Assembly: GCA_963798275.1 (NCBI GenBank)
Contig: CAWCTB010000026.1
Location: forward strand, 1 to 30,646
Direction of reading: 5' to 3'
Origin: CAWCTB01 sp963798275
GTDB lineage: Bacteria > Acidobacteriota > Terriglobia > Terriglobales > Acidobacteriaceae
Length of the DNA stretch: 30,646 nucleotides
This document shows, piece by piece, positions 15,008 to 23,624 of this stretch. Both the position numbers and the translations under genes were made by a program. The notes below the pieces were generated by a model. The model saw nothing but the letters and a program-made list of their open reading frames with translations. It was not told the DNA's origin and made no database searches. Position 1 is the stretch's first letter, and each line of letters begins with the position of its first letter.

Positions 15008-15805
15008 CTAGTGATTGCCGGCGCGCGGTTCGTAGAACAATTGCCGGAATTTGAAAGAGTCCGGAGCTAAACCCTCGCGTGCGCATCGTCTGGCCTGATC
15101 TCCTAGATCAACTTCAACCTCACTGGCCAACTTGAGGAAATCAACGAGACTCTTTTGAGCCTGTTCTTTCCCACACAGGTTGACTGAAGGCCGGTTTTCA
15201 GGAAGCACCAAGTATCGGTTTTTCTGTTCCCACGATCCCCAGAATTGGAGCCAACGGCTATTCCGAAGGGACTGCAGTTCCGCAAGTGTTTTAGCATCCA
15301 GAAACGAGGAATATCTGGAGATTACCTCGTCAATCTCTGCAAGCCCCTGCGAAGCTGACCTGCTCAGGAGAGTACCCCAAATCACATTTGGGAAAACCCA
15401 TTTAGGCGGGATTCCTGCTTTGTTGGGTTCGACCACCAAGTGTGCGTCAGCATTGATGTCAATGCTGCAGATTTCATCAGGAATACCATCGTCTAATAAG
15501 CTCGCCGCCAGTGTGAAGCGGTCCTTGGTCCAATAAGAGGGCAGTCGTTGTACATATGGCTCGAGGATTCGGTTGTCAGCTTCGACTAACTCTTGAACCG
15601 CCAGGCACCGTGAGGTCTCTCTTACATATCGAGCATCACGCAGAGTCTGAACCGTAAATGCGAGACTTAAGGCGGCAAGGGCAGCCAAGATCCAGCCGAA
15701 CGGAGTAACGCTAGAAATACCTTTGACCCCATCCCGAGTACTCTTGCCGGCAACGCCGACAATCGCGATCAAAAACGATATGACTGCGGGGACATAGGTC
15801 CACAT
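15008..15805 (-). CDS. Two-helix membrane protein, unknown function, AT-richer
   Basis: 265 residues from the ATG at 15805, which places a membrane helix first (MWTYVPAVISFLIAIVGVAG). A second helix is at about 33-53 (TPFGWILAALAALSLAFTVQ), followed by a 200-residue soluble tail with Trp-rich patches (WLQFWGSWEQKNRYLVLP). A TTG start at 15853 is possible but adds a charged leader. I recognise no family. Codon use is visibly less GC-biased than gatA or the minus-strand neighbours, hinting at recent acquisition. The shape (two helices plus cytoplasmic domain) is common among accessory or defence genes, but no partner adjoins it. Confidence 0.7.
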   Translation of the reverse strand: MWTYVPAVISFLIAIVGVAGKSTRDGVKGISSVTPFGWILAALAALSLAFTVQTLRDARYVRETSRCLAVQELVEADNRILEPYVQRLPSYWTKDRFTLAASLLDDGIPDEICSIDINADAHLVVEPNKAGIPPKWVFPNVIWGTLLSRSASQGLAEIDEVISRYSSFLDAKTLAELQSLRNSRWLQFWGSWEQKNRYLVLPENRPSVNLCGKEQAQKSLVDFLKLASEVEVDLGDQARRCAREGLAPDSFKFRQLFYEPRAGNH

Positions 15806-15910
15806 TGAATTTCGCCGGGAATTACAATCCGGAGAGAGTAGCACAGTTTGCAATGATCTGTGCCATCTGTCTGTAAATCGGTTCGGGCCTTGCGCGTCGA
15901 TAGTCGGAAC

Positions 15911-16498
15911 TCACCTGTTATCAGGTTCGTAGTACTTCCCGCCCGCACACGCCTGGCAAAGAATCGTTCCCTCCCGCCGCACTTCGCGCTGGAAGTTGAT
16001 GCCCTCGCCGCACTCGGCGCAGATTATGCGTTCGCCTTTGTAGCCGGGCAGCTCTTCGGGCGGAAGCGCCACCTTTACCCAGCGCACGTCGAACAAATCC
16101 TTGTTAGGTATCTCGCGGTAGGCGAGCATCTGTTGCTGGTTCTTGTTGTCGATCTCGGGATGCATCTCGCGGGCGAGCGTTTTGGAACTTTCTTTGGCGG
16201 CGATGCGGACGGCGCGATCGTTGGCGAGGTCAACGAAGGTTGCTGCCACTTTGCCCCAGTCGCGGAACTTGAGGGCGCGCTTGCCGAGGCGGCATCCGGT
16301 GACGACGGCAACGGCGTCGGTCATGCAGCGGTCGATCTCGACGAAGGTGATGAGCCGCTTACGGTCCCTGCCGTGGGGGTCGTCGATGCCCAATAGCTCC
16401 AGACCAAGCATGGCCATGCGCACGCCGAGGACTTGTCCGGCGCACAGGTGGCCGTGAGCTTGTTCGGCGTCGCGCAGGAGTTCATCGAAAGTCTTCAC
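15911..16498 (-). CDS. FmdE-family protein with C-terminal zinc ribbon
   Basis: A 195-residue member of the FmdE family, named for subunit E of molybdenum formylmethanofuran dehydrogenase and widespread in non-methanogens. The N-terminal metal motif is HGHLCAGQVLGVRMA (H15, H17, C19), followed by IDRCMTDAVAVVTGCRLGKR (C58, C69). The core ends about residue 145, and a zinc ribbon with C160, C163, C181 and C184 completes it. The role outside methanogens is unsettled; a link to molybdopterin enzymes or formate metabolism is often proposed. It is minus-strand, 23 bp downstream of an exported-protein gene. No formylmethanofuran dehydrogenase subunits are present. Confidence 0.88.
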   Translation of the reverse strand: MKTFDELLRDAEQAHGHLCAGQVLGVRMAMLGLELLGIDDPHGRDRKRLITFVEIDRCMTDAVAVVTGCRLGKRALKFRDWGKVAATFVDLANDRAVRIAAKESSKTLAREMHPEIDNKNQQQMLAYREIPNKDLFDVRWVKVALPPEELPGYKGERIICAECGEGINFQREVRREGTILCQACAGGKYYEPDNR

Positions 16499-16521
16499 GC
16501 TCGACTACTGTACAAGGTTTG

Positions 16522-17184
16522 CTAGGGGTCGGGCGAATCGTCGACGGGTTCGTCGGCCTGGCGCGTCTTCACATTCACGGTAAGCTTGTCGCCGCCCTGC
16601 GGCAGGAAGGTCACGCGCGGGGGATGGCGCTCCCAGTGCGGCGGCGCGCAATCTGAGCCGGGCAAATCTCCGCCGCTGGCCTTAGTGAGTTCCTTCTTGT
16701 AGATCGGTTTTCGCGTGCCGATCTGGGCGACGAGTGCATTGACGTGTTCCGTACCTTCGGGGATGCCGCAATAGGCCGCGTAGTCGCGGTACCAGCTAAC
16801 CTCGGAGTAAAAGGCGTCGAAGTCGGGCAACTTGATGGAGCTGATGCGGCCCGTGCTGCGGTCCACCAGCAGCCAGCCTCCGCGTTGCCACAGCCACTTG
16901 GATTGCTTGGGCGGGTCTTCGGGGAGCGTGTCGTTGATGCGGAAGGCGCGACGCACAACGAACACGCGGTCGGTGACGTCGTGCGGAGTGCCGGTGGTGT
17001 ATTCCTTCAGCTTGGCGTCGACGAAGAGGGGCCGGACGTCGATGGGAATGGACTGCTGTTCCTCCGCACCGGCATAGAGTTTGACCGGCATCGGCTTGCC
17101 GAGCGTGATCACGTGCGGCTTGGAGGCGCTAAGGGCAGCAGAGCACAAAGCCAGAACGACGAGGGGAAGTGGAAGTTTGCGCAT
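16522..17184 (-). CDS. Exported protein, unknown function
   Basis: 220 residues with a clear signal peptide (MRKLPLPLVVLALCSAALSA). I took the start at 17184 for that reason; the frame extends to 17238 with a non-signal leader. The mature part has ITLGKPMPVKLYAGAEEQQS, VFVVRRAFRIND, then WLWQRGGWLLVDRSTGRISS, and a YCGIPEG loop with one Cys. Another Cys is in the GSDCAPPHWERHPP segment, so a disulfide is possible. I do not recognise a family. It lies between the FmdE gene and the serine hydrolase on the same strand with small gaps (23 and 70 bp), so the three may be one transcript. Confidence 0.75.
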   Translation of the reverse strand: MRKLPLPLVVLALCSAALSASKPHVITLGKPMPVKLYAGAEEQQSIPIDVRPLFVDAKLKEYTTGTPHDVTDRVFVVRRAFRINDTLPEDPPKQSKWLWQRGGWLLVDRSTGRISSIKLPDFDAFYSEVSWYRDYAAYCGIPEGTEHVNALVAQIGTRKPIYKKELTKASGGDLPGSDCAPPHWERHPPRVTFLPQGGDKLTVNVKTRQADEPVDDSPDP

Positions 17185-17254
17185 TTGAAAAAAGGCTAAC
17201 GCGGGGTACGGGGGTGCGCAAGTTTCTTTAGTAACCACGGGAGTGGCCAGGGGT

Positions 17255-19270
17255 TCAGTAGTTAAGGCTGAAGGTCAGCAGGTGCCAGTTGAGCAGGAAG
17301 AAGGCGTAGCCGAGGCAGGCGAGCATCAGCAGGGTATTCCATAGGCGCGTCCAGAACCACAAATCAGGCTCGCGCCAGGAGCGCACGAAGTACCAGATTG
17401 CGCCGAGTGCGCCGATTACGCCCAGCAGGCCGATGAGCTGCAGGGCACGCAGGCGCCCGTCGAAGTGGCTGCTGAGCAGGGAGAGATTCTTGCCGATCAT
17501 GGTCAGCCAAACTGTGATTCCGCCGATGAAGAAGAGATTCAGGGCGCAGATGGCGCGAGCCCACAGGCGCGAACGGCGGTACTCGCCGCTTAAAGCAAGA
17601 TGCTCACCGTAATGCCAGCGCAGCATCGCGTTGACCGGCCAGAACAGGAGAGTCAAGGCAAAAATGACCGTCACCGAGATCAGGATCGCGAGGTTCAATT
17701 TGTCGTTCTTCCAGCGCGGCACCGGCTGCAGGATGAGGATCGGCACGTCGGTCACGACGATGCAGTGGCCGGCGTAATCGGCGGTGAAGGCCAGGCGGCT
17801 TTGCCCATGGTCCTCGCGGAACAGCATGGGCGCGATCTCGCGGAAGTGCTTGGGATTGCCGGCGAAGTCTTTGACGCTGTCGAGGCTGATGGTGCCATCG
17901 GAGTTGACGGTGAGGTGGTCCTGATTCGGCAGAGCACTGACGGAGAACACGGTAGTCTGGGAGCGGCGGCTGGACCAGTAAGTTCCGGCAACGGCCTTAG
18001 CGTCGGCCGCAGCGCTGGCCATCGGTGGAGCGGCGGGCGGCGCGAAGGGAAAGTAGCGGTCGAGGAAATTCTGCCAGAGTACGGAGCGCGGCGAGCCCTC
18101 GCCTTTTCCAGCGCTATTGTAGGAGACGAAGAAGCCGAGGTTCTGGTCGAGCATCAAGTGCATGTCACTGTGGAACCACTGGGTGTCGCCGCCGTGTCCG
18201 ATGATGCGGTGGCCGTTGCGCGAATCTTCGTAGAAGCCATAGGCCATGCCGTTCATGCTGGGAAGAAGGCCGAAGACGCGTGAGTGCATGAGCTGCGCGG
18301 TTTCGGGTTTGAGGATGCGCGCGCCGTTGTATTCGCCGTTCTGCAGGTGCGCGATCATGTACCGGGCCATGTCGCCGCCGGAGACCGACATGCTGCCTGC
18401 GGGATAGGCCTCGACATATTCAAAGCCCTTGGCCGGCTGGGACGCTTTGTCGTAGCCCTCGGACATGAGCGGCTTCAAATTGTCAGGCAGGGGCTGGCGG
18501 AAGGTGGCATGGGTCATGCCAAGCGGTTGGTAGATGTTCTTCTCGATGTACTCCTCGAAGGGCATTCCGGAAACGCGGTTTACGATGTATCCGGCCAAGG
18601 TTGCGCCGTAATTGGAATAAGCGGGCGTGGTTCCGGGAGGGAATATCTGCTCGGGCAATCGGGCCGGCAGGTAGCGGTTTAGCGGATACAAGTCGGACGC
18701 ATCGGCGACGAAGAGCTCTTTGATCGCTTCCTCGAAGCCGGGAGTGTGGGTCATCAGATCGCGCATGGTGATCGGCTTGCCGAAGCGCTCCGGGATTTTG
18801 AAGTCGAGATAGTCGTTCACGTCGCGATTGAGGTCGAGCTTGCCCTGCTCGACCAGTTGCATCACGGCGGTCCAGGTAAAGGTCTTGGAGATGGAGCCGG
18901 GGCGGAACAGCGTGCCGTCGACGGTCACGGGCTTACGGGACTTGACGTCGGCGAATCCGTAACCCTTGGCGAACAGCACCTTGCCGTCCTTGACGATTAC
19001 GACGACCGCGCCGGCGATGTCCGGCGCTGGAGTTGCACCGGCACCACGCCGTCGAGGAAGGCTTCGATGTCGCCCTCCACCAGTTGCGGCTGGGTCTGGG
19101 GGGCCTGCGGGTTGGCTTGGATTGGCGACGGCGGTTTCTGTTCCGGCACCTGGGCCGCGGGCTTCAGGGTTCCTGGGATTGGTTTCCTGCGGGACTTGCG
19201 CCAGCAGATTCTGGCAGAGCAGCGCGAGGCAGAGCAGCAGCGTGGTGCGAACAAGAGTTACGCGGATCAT
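17255..19270 (-). CDS. Beta-lactamase-family serine hydrolase with C-terminal membrane domain
   Basis: About 671 residues beginning with a signal peptide (VRTTLLLCLALLCQNLLAQ). The class C-like serine hydrolase domain runs from about residue 85 to 400: active-site SxxK is S126-K129 in RPGSISKTFTW, Tyr is in TPAYSNYGATLAG, and the third motif is IIGHGGDTQWFHS. A beta-rich linker follows, and then four membrane helices end the protein. The enzyme is thus held outside the cell membrane; the substrate (peptide, ester or peptidoglycan) is unknown. Between about residues 40 and 84 the frame seems to leave and return: a neighbouring frame reads PQLVEGDIEAFLDGVVPVQL, the expected family sequence, re-entering near 19019-19026. 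Confidence 0.85.
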   Translation of the reverse strand: MIRVTLVRTTLLLCLALLCQNLLAQVPQETNPRNPEARGPGAGTETAVANPSQPAGPPDPAATGGGRHRSLPRRRGAGATPAPDIAGAVVVIVKDGKVLFAKGYGFADVKSRKPVTVDGTLFRPGSISKTFTWTAVMQLVEQGKLDLNRDVNDYLDFKIPERFGKPITMRDLMTHTPGFEEAIKELFVADASDLYPLNRYLPARLPEQIFPPGTTPAYSNYGATLAGYIVNRVSGMPFEEYIEKNIYQPLGMTHATFRQPLPDNLKPLMSEGYDKASQPAKGFEYVEAYPAGSMSVSGGDMARYMIAHLQNGEYNGARILKPETAQLMHSRVFGLLPSMNGMAYGFYEDSRNGHRIIGHGGDTQWFHSDMHLMLDQNLGFFVSYNSAGKGEGSPRSVLWQNFLDRYFPFAPPAAPPMASAAADAKAVAGTYWSSRRSQTTVFSVSALPNQDHLTVNSDGTISLDSVKDFAGNPKHFREIAPMLFREDHGQSRLAFTADYAGHCIVVTDVPILILQPVPRWKNDKLNLAILISVTVIFALTLLFWPVNAMLRWHYGEHLALSGEYRRSRLWARAICALNLFFIGGITVWLTMIGKNLSLLSSHFDGRLRALQLIGLLGVIGALGAIWYFVRSWREPDLWFWTRLWNTLLMLACLGYAFFLLNWHLLTFSLNY

Positions 19271-19402
19271 AGGCGAAACCAATGAGCTTATACCGGAAGG
19301 CGGCATCTCGTCTCGCCCAACGCTCGAGAAACCTTATGGCTGGCAGGGCAGATGGATGAGGGCTTAGGCTTGCCTGGCGGGGTAAACACCGAGCGGAAAC
19401 CT

Positions 19403-19430
19403 GTTTACTTTTTTACAACTAGCTTACAAT
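19403..19430 (+). promoter_or_regulatory. Possible promoter of the glycosyltransferase gene
   Basis: TTTACT (19404-19409) and TACAAT (19425-19430) lie 15 bases apart in an unusually AT-rich patch just before the gene; the spacing is slightly short. It ends 24 bases before the ATG. Confidence 0.35.
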
Positions 19431-19453
19431 CGGAGACATCTACATTGCTGACG

Positions 19454-20242
19454 ATGGACAAGACCTACAGCTTCATTCTTCCCGCCTACAACGAGAGCGA
19501 GCGGCTGACCACTTCGCTCCCCAAGGTGCTGGAGTACGTGCATCAGCAGAACCTGGTGGCGGAGGTCATCGTGGTCAATGACGGTTCGCGCGACAACACG
19601 GCGGAGATCGTGCGGGAGTTTGCCAGGCGCGAGCCGATGGTCAGGCTGCTGGAAAATCCGGGCAATCGCGGCAAGGGATACAGCGTCCGCAACGGGATGC
19701 TGCACGCGCACGGGGATGTACTTCTGTTCACCGACGCGGACCTGTCGTCACCCATCTACGAAGCGGAAAAGCTGTTCGCGGCCATTGCAGGTGGCGCGGA
19801 TGTGGCGATCGGCTCGCGCTGGCTGCAGAGCGAATTGCAAACAGAACGGCAGCCTTGGCACCGGCAACTCTACGGACGGCTCTTCAACCTGGCGTTGCAA
19901 ATCGTTCTGGGACTGCGGTACCGCGACACGCAATGCGGTTTCAAAGCGTTTACTCGGCAGGCGGCGCAGATCATCTTTTCGCGCCAGCACATCGAGCGGT
20001 GGGGTTTCGATCCGGAGATACTGTTCCTCGCCGACAAGTTCAAATTGCGCACGGTCGAGGTGCCGGTGGAGTGGGCGCACGATCATCGCTCCAAGATCAA
20101 CCCGCTGCGTGACGGTTTGCGGATGGGATGGGAAGTGCTCAAAGTGCGTGGGTATGACATGAAGGACCGGTACGAGCATCCCTCGGTGGCGGTGGACGAT
20201 AGCGCCCCGCTCAAGCCAGCGGTCGAGCACATTCCTCACTAA
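19454..20242 (+). CDS. Family 2 glycosyltransferase (polyprenyl/dolichyl-phosphate sugar type)
   Basis: 262 residues of a GT-A fold transferase. SFILPAYNESERL starts the fold, VIVVNDGSRDNTAEIV binds the nucleotide, and LLFTDADLSSP carries the DxD metal motif. IGSRWL and RDTQCGFKAFTR follow, as in ALG5/DPM1-like enzymes that charge a polyprenyl phosphate with glucose or mannose. There is no C-terminal membrane domain. The start is the ATG at 19454; an in-frame TTG at 19445 lies nine bases after GGAG and is a credible alternative. It stands alone, so the acceptor and pathway are unknown. Confidence 0.9.
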   Translation: MDKTYSFILPAYNESERLTTSLPKVLEYVHQQNLVAEVIVVNDGSRDNTAEIVREFARREPMVRLLENPGNRGKGYSVRNGMLHAHGDVLLFTDADLSSPIYEAEKLFAAIAGGADVAIGSRWLQSELQTERQPWHRQLYGRLFNLALQIVLGLRYRDTQCGFKAFTRQAAQIIFSRQHIERWGFDPEILFLADKFKLRTVEVPVEWAHDHRSKINPLRDGLRMGWEVLKVRGYDMKDRYEHPSVAVDDSAPLKPAVEHIPH

Positions 20243-20444
20243 AGCATCAGCCGACGATAATGTCGAGAAACGAAGCCCTGCTTGAAGGCACCGGCGATCT
20301 GCGATATTTTGTGACCTTCCTGGGAAACCAGGCATCTTTTCTTGAGTCGCCTCGTAATTGCGGTTAAGCTTTGCTTCCGCTGCTCTTTTTTGACCTTCGA
20401 GCGATGGAATCCGCATCAGATAGCAGTTGGTTTGGACGGACACT

Positions 20445-21734
20445 ATGCATGTAACCAGTTCGATTCACGACCGAGCGTCGGCTCCCGCGAGGAGCCCTGG
20501 TCTGCAGCAGCGGTATGTTGACGTACGGCAGATGTCGATCGAGCTTTGCCGCCCGCTCGGCGTCGAGGACCACAGCCTGCAGCCGATGGCGGATGCGAGC
20601 CCGGCGAAGTGGCACTTGGCGCACACCACCTGGTTCTTCGAAACCTTTCTTCTCAACGAACACCTTCCCGGTTATCAGAGCTTCCATCCAGCGTTTCGCA
20701 ATTTGTTCAATTCGTACTACAACGCAATCGGCGACCGGCCGTTGCGGGCCTTGCGGCATGTGCTGTCGCGTCCGTCGCTGGAGGACGTGCATGCCTACCG
20801 GCGATCGGTGGATGAAGCAATGCTGCGGCTGCTGGAGCAGGAGCTTGCACCTGAGGTATCGCAGCTGGTGCGGTTGGGATTGAATCACGAGCAGCAGCAC
20901 CAGGAGCTGATCGTCACCGACGTGAAGAATGGGCTGTGGACGAATCCTCTGCGGCCGGCTTACCGGCAGGCGGATGCGATCGACCGATGTGGCGATGACA
21001 AGGGCGCTCCTTTGAGCTGGCAAAGCGTGGGCGAAGGTCTGTACGGCGTAGGATTTGCGGACGGTGACTTCTCGTTCGACAACGAAGGTCCGCGCCACGA
21101 AGTGTACCTGCAGCCGTTTCGACTCGCCTCGCGGCTGGTGACGAACGCGGAATATCTGGAATTCATGCGCGACGGCGGCTACGGCAAAGCGACGCTGTGG
21201 CTGTCGGACGGGTGGGACTGCGTGCGCAATAACCAGTGGAGCGCGCCCCTGTACTGGGAGCAGCGCGACGGCGAATGGTGGCACTACACGATGGATGGAA
21301 TGCAGCCGCTGGAGGGTAATGCTCCGGTCTGCCACGTGAGCTACTACGAGGCCGACGCTTTTGCCCATTGGGCGGGCGCGCGTTTGCCGAATGAGTTCGA
21401 ATGGGAGGTCACCGCCCAGACTTGCGCCGTGGAGGGTAATCTGCTGGAAAGCGGTGCGCTGCGTCCGAGGCCGGCCGGCGGATCGGGCGCGCTGTCGCAG
21501 ATGTTCGGCGACGTCTGGGAGTGGACCTCAAGCGCATATCTCGGCTATCCCGGATACAAACCTGCGGCAGGCGCCGTCGGTGAGTACAACGGCAAGTTCA
21601 TGTGCAACCAGATGGTGCTGCGCGGTGGATCGTGCGCCACCCCCGCGTCGCACATACGGGCCACGTACCGCAACTTCTTTCCGCCCCATGTGCGCTGGCA
21701 GTTCATGGGAATCAGGCTGGCCCATGGCGACTAG
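20445..21734 (+). CDS. egtB: Ergothioneine biosynthesis sulfoxide synthase EgtB
   Basis: The iron enzyme joining trimethylhistidine (hercynine) to a thiol in ergothioneine synthesis. 429 residues from the ATG at 20445. The N-terminal DinB-like domain has WHLAHTTWFFETF and the iron-binding HxxxH in NHEQQHQEL. The C-terminal formylglycine-generating-enzyme fold includes VCHVSYYEADAFAHWAGARLP, FGDVWEWTSSAY and LRGGSC. Its TAG lies inside the egtD start region (11-bp overlap), so they are coupled. egtA, egtC and egtE are absent here. Two-gene egtB-egtD loci often belong to EgtB enzymes that use cysteine directly, as characterised for the acidobacterium Chloracidobacterium; that substrate choice is inference. 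Confidence 0.93.
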   Translation: MHVTSSIHDRASAPARSPGLQQRYVDVRQMSIELCRPLGVEDHSLQPMADASPAKWHLAHTTWFFETFLLNEHLPGYQSFHPAFRNLFNSYYNAIGDRPLRALRHVLSRPSLEDVHAYRRSVDEAMLRLLEQELAPEVSQLVRLGLNHEQQHQELIVTDVKNGLWTNPLRPAYRQADAIDRCGDDKGAPLSWQSVGEGLYGVGFADGDFSFDNEGPRHEVYLQPFRLASRLVTNAEYLEFMRDGGYGKATLWLSDGWDCVRNNQWSAPLYWEQRDGEWWHYTMDGMQPLEGNAPVCHVSYYEADAFAHWAGARLPNEFEWEVTAQTCAVEGNLLESGALRPRPAGGSGALSQMFGDVWEWTSSAYLGYPGYKPAAGAVGEYNGKFMCNQMVLRGGSCATPASHIRATYRNFFPPHVRWQFMGIRLAHGD

Positions 21735-22686
21735 CGAGCGACTGCAGTACGTAGCCGATCCGGCGCTGGCCCGGGAAGTTCGCGAGGGGCTGAGCGCCCA
21801 GCGGAAATGGCTTTCGTCGAAGCTGTTTTACGACGAGGCGGGATCGGCCCTGTTCGAGCAGATCACGGAGTTGCCCGAGTACTACTTGACGCGCACGGAG
21901 CGCTCGATTCTGGAAACCTCGGCGGGGCAGATTCTGGAGGCCGCCGGGCCGTCGCTGACGCTGGTGGAGTTGGGCGCGGGAACCGCGATCAAGACTTGCA
22001 TCCTGATCGAGCAGCTCGTGCAACGGCAGTCGCGAGCCATGTTCTATCCCATCGACGTTTCCCCCAGCGCGTTGCAGGAGGCGGAGCGTTCGGTAGGCGA
22101 GCAATTCCCGCAGGTGCGGGTGAATCCCATCGTGGCGGATTACACCGGCGGGGTACCGGCGCTGACCCGCATCAGCGGACGCAAGCTGGTGCTGTACATC
22201 GGGTCGAGCATCGGGAACTTCGAGCCGCCGGAGGCGATCGGCATTTTGCGGCGCATCCGGCGTTCGCTGCAGCGCGGCGATGCCCTGTTGCTGGGCGCCG
22301 ATTACGCGAAGAGTTCGAAGGTGCTGTTGCCGGCCTACGACGATGCGCAAGGGGTGACGGCGGCGTTCAACAAGAACGTGCTGGCGCGGCTGAATCGAGA
22401 ACTCGAGGCCGATTTTGACCTGGATGCCTTCCGCCATGTCGCGCTATGGAACAAGCAACGCTCGCGCATGGAGATGCATCTGGAAAGTACGGTGGCGCAA
22501 TCGGTCTTTCTGCCGGCGATTGATCTGGATGTGAGGTTCGCGCCGGGCGAGCGCATTCACACCGAGAACAGCTACAAGTACACGGACGAGATGATCGTGT
22601 CGATTCTGGGGGAAAGCGGATTTCATCTGGAGCGGACGTGGACCGACCGCAAAAAGTGGTTTGGCGTACACCTGGCGCGGGGGTAG
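21724..22686 (+). CDS. egtD: L-histidine N-alpha-methyltransferase EgtD
   Basis: The SAM-dependent enzyme that trimethylates histidine to hercynine, the substrate of EgtB. 320 residues from the ATG at 21724, overlapping the egtB stop; the long upstream frame in this phase is a shadow. Features include KLFYDEAGSALFEQITELPEYY and YLTRTERSIL, the SAM loop VELGAGTAIKT, YPIDVSPSAL, YIGSSIGNFEP and MEMHLEST near the end, in the order of mycobacterial EgtD and at about the same length. No ribosome-binding site is needed if translation is coupled to egtB. Confidence 0.95.
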   Translation: MATSERLQYVADPALAREVREGLSAQRKWLSSKLFYDEAGSALFEQITELPEYYLTRTERSILETSAGQILEAAGPSLTLVELGAGTAIKTCILIEQLVQRQSRAMFYPIDVSPSALQEAERSVGEQFPQVRVNPIVADYTGGVPALTRISGRKLVLYIGSSIGNFEPPEAIGILRRIRRSLQRGDALLLGADYAKSSKVLLPAYDDAQGVTAAFNKNVLARLNRELEADFDLDAFRHVALWNKQRSRMEMHLESTVAQSVFLPAIDLDVRFAPGERIHTENSYKYTDEMIVSILGESGFHLERTWTDRKKWFGVHLARG

Positions 22687-22900
22687 AGGGAATTCCGCTG
22701 GGTTGGGCTAAGATAATTTCGTTGGGCGAGAGTTTTTCGTCAGCTTCCCGGCAGAGTGCGATCGACCGCCGCAGTGCAGACGAAAGAGGATCGACTCTTC
22801 GGCAGTGGGTAGTTTGAAGATTCGGGGATAGAATCAGGGGTAGATCAAGCCGGCGTCGTCCATCCGCATTTTTCTTGCGTTTGGTAATTGGGGGTGTGTT

Positions 22901-23143
22901 GTGACGACCAATGAGATCGAGCACATTCTTCTCTGGTGCGTTGGTCTTAACTACGTGCTTCTACTCATCTGGTTCGGCGTCTTTGTCTTTGCCCATGACT
23001 GGATGTACCGACTGCATGGCCATTGGTTTAAGCTCTCGGTTGAGACCTTTGATGCGATTCATTACGCCGGTCTTTCTGTCTACAAGATCGGTGTACTCTT
23101 GCTTAACCTGGTGCCATTGATCGCACTCTATTTGGTTTCCTGA
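22901..23143 (+). CDS. Small two-helix membrane protein (DUF6868-like)
   Basis: 80 residues, GTG start with a G-rich ribosome-binding site (GGGGGTG). Helix 1 is about residues 10-31 (LLWCVGLNYVLLLIWFGVFV). The loop HDWMYRLHGHWFKLSVETFDAIHY is the conserved signature I associate with DUF6868, and helix 2 is about 60-78. Both the length and the AHDWxYRLHGxWF motif fit that family; the function is unknown. It lies between egtD and cytidine deaminase, 64 bp before the latter. Confidence 0.8.
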   Translation: MTTNEIEHILLWCVGLNYVLLLIWFGVFVFAHDWMYRLHGHWFKLSVETFDAIHYAGLSVYKIGVLLLNLVPLIALYLVS

Positions 23144-23207
23144 CAGGGGTCGCCTACGCCGACAGCACCCAGGTTCGCAGCACCGGCCGGCCAGCCCGGA
23201 GCCTGAG

Positions 23208-23624
23208 ATGAGCACGCATCGTCTGTCACCTGAGTTGGAAGAGAAGCTGTGGAGAGAGGCAACCGCCGCGGCGAAGCGGGCCTACGCTCCGTACTCGGAC
23301 TTTCACGTCGGCGCGGCGTTGCTGACCAGCGACGGGGAGATCGTCACCGGTTGCAACGTGGAAAACGCGTCGTATGGGCTGACAACATGTGCCGAGCGAA
23401 CTGCGGTGGTACGCGCGACGGCCGAGCATAAGCTGGGCAACAACGACCTGAAGATTCGGGCGATCGCGGTTGCAAATCGCGAGGGACAGCCCTGCGCGCC
23501 TTGCGGAGCCTGCCGCCAGATCATCCTCGAGTTCGGGCCCGAGGCGATTGTGCTGTTCGATAACGGGGACGGACGAAGACAATTACCGCTTACGGAGCTG
23601 CTGCCCGAGAGCTTCCGGCTGTGA
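23208..23624 (+). CDS. cdd: Cytidine deaminase
   Basis: Deaminates cytidine and deoxycytidine to uridine forms. The 138-residue (tetrameric, one-zinc) form has GCNVENASYGLTTCAERTA, with zinc ligand C61 and catalytic E63, and PCAPCGACRQ with C99 and C102. The N-terminal AYAPYSDFHVGAAL is also diagnostic. Start ATG 23208. The last 35 bases overlap the 3' end of the convergent adenosine deaminase gene. First of a nucleoside-salvage group. Confidence 0.96.
   Translation: MSTHRLSPELEEKLWREATAAAKRAYAPYSDFHVGAALLTSDGEIVTGCNVENASYGLTTCAERTAVVRATAEHKLGNNDLKIRAIAVANREGQPCAPCGACRQIILEFGPEAIVLFDNGDGRRQLPLTELLPESFRL

Noticed and set aside
21361..21723. N-terminal extension of the egtD frame
   Set aside because: It is a shadow of egtB; EgtD family proteins start at the ATG at 21724.
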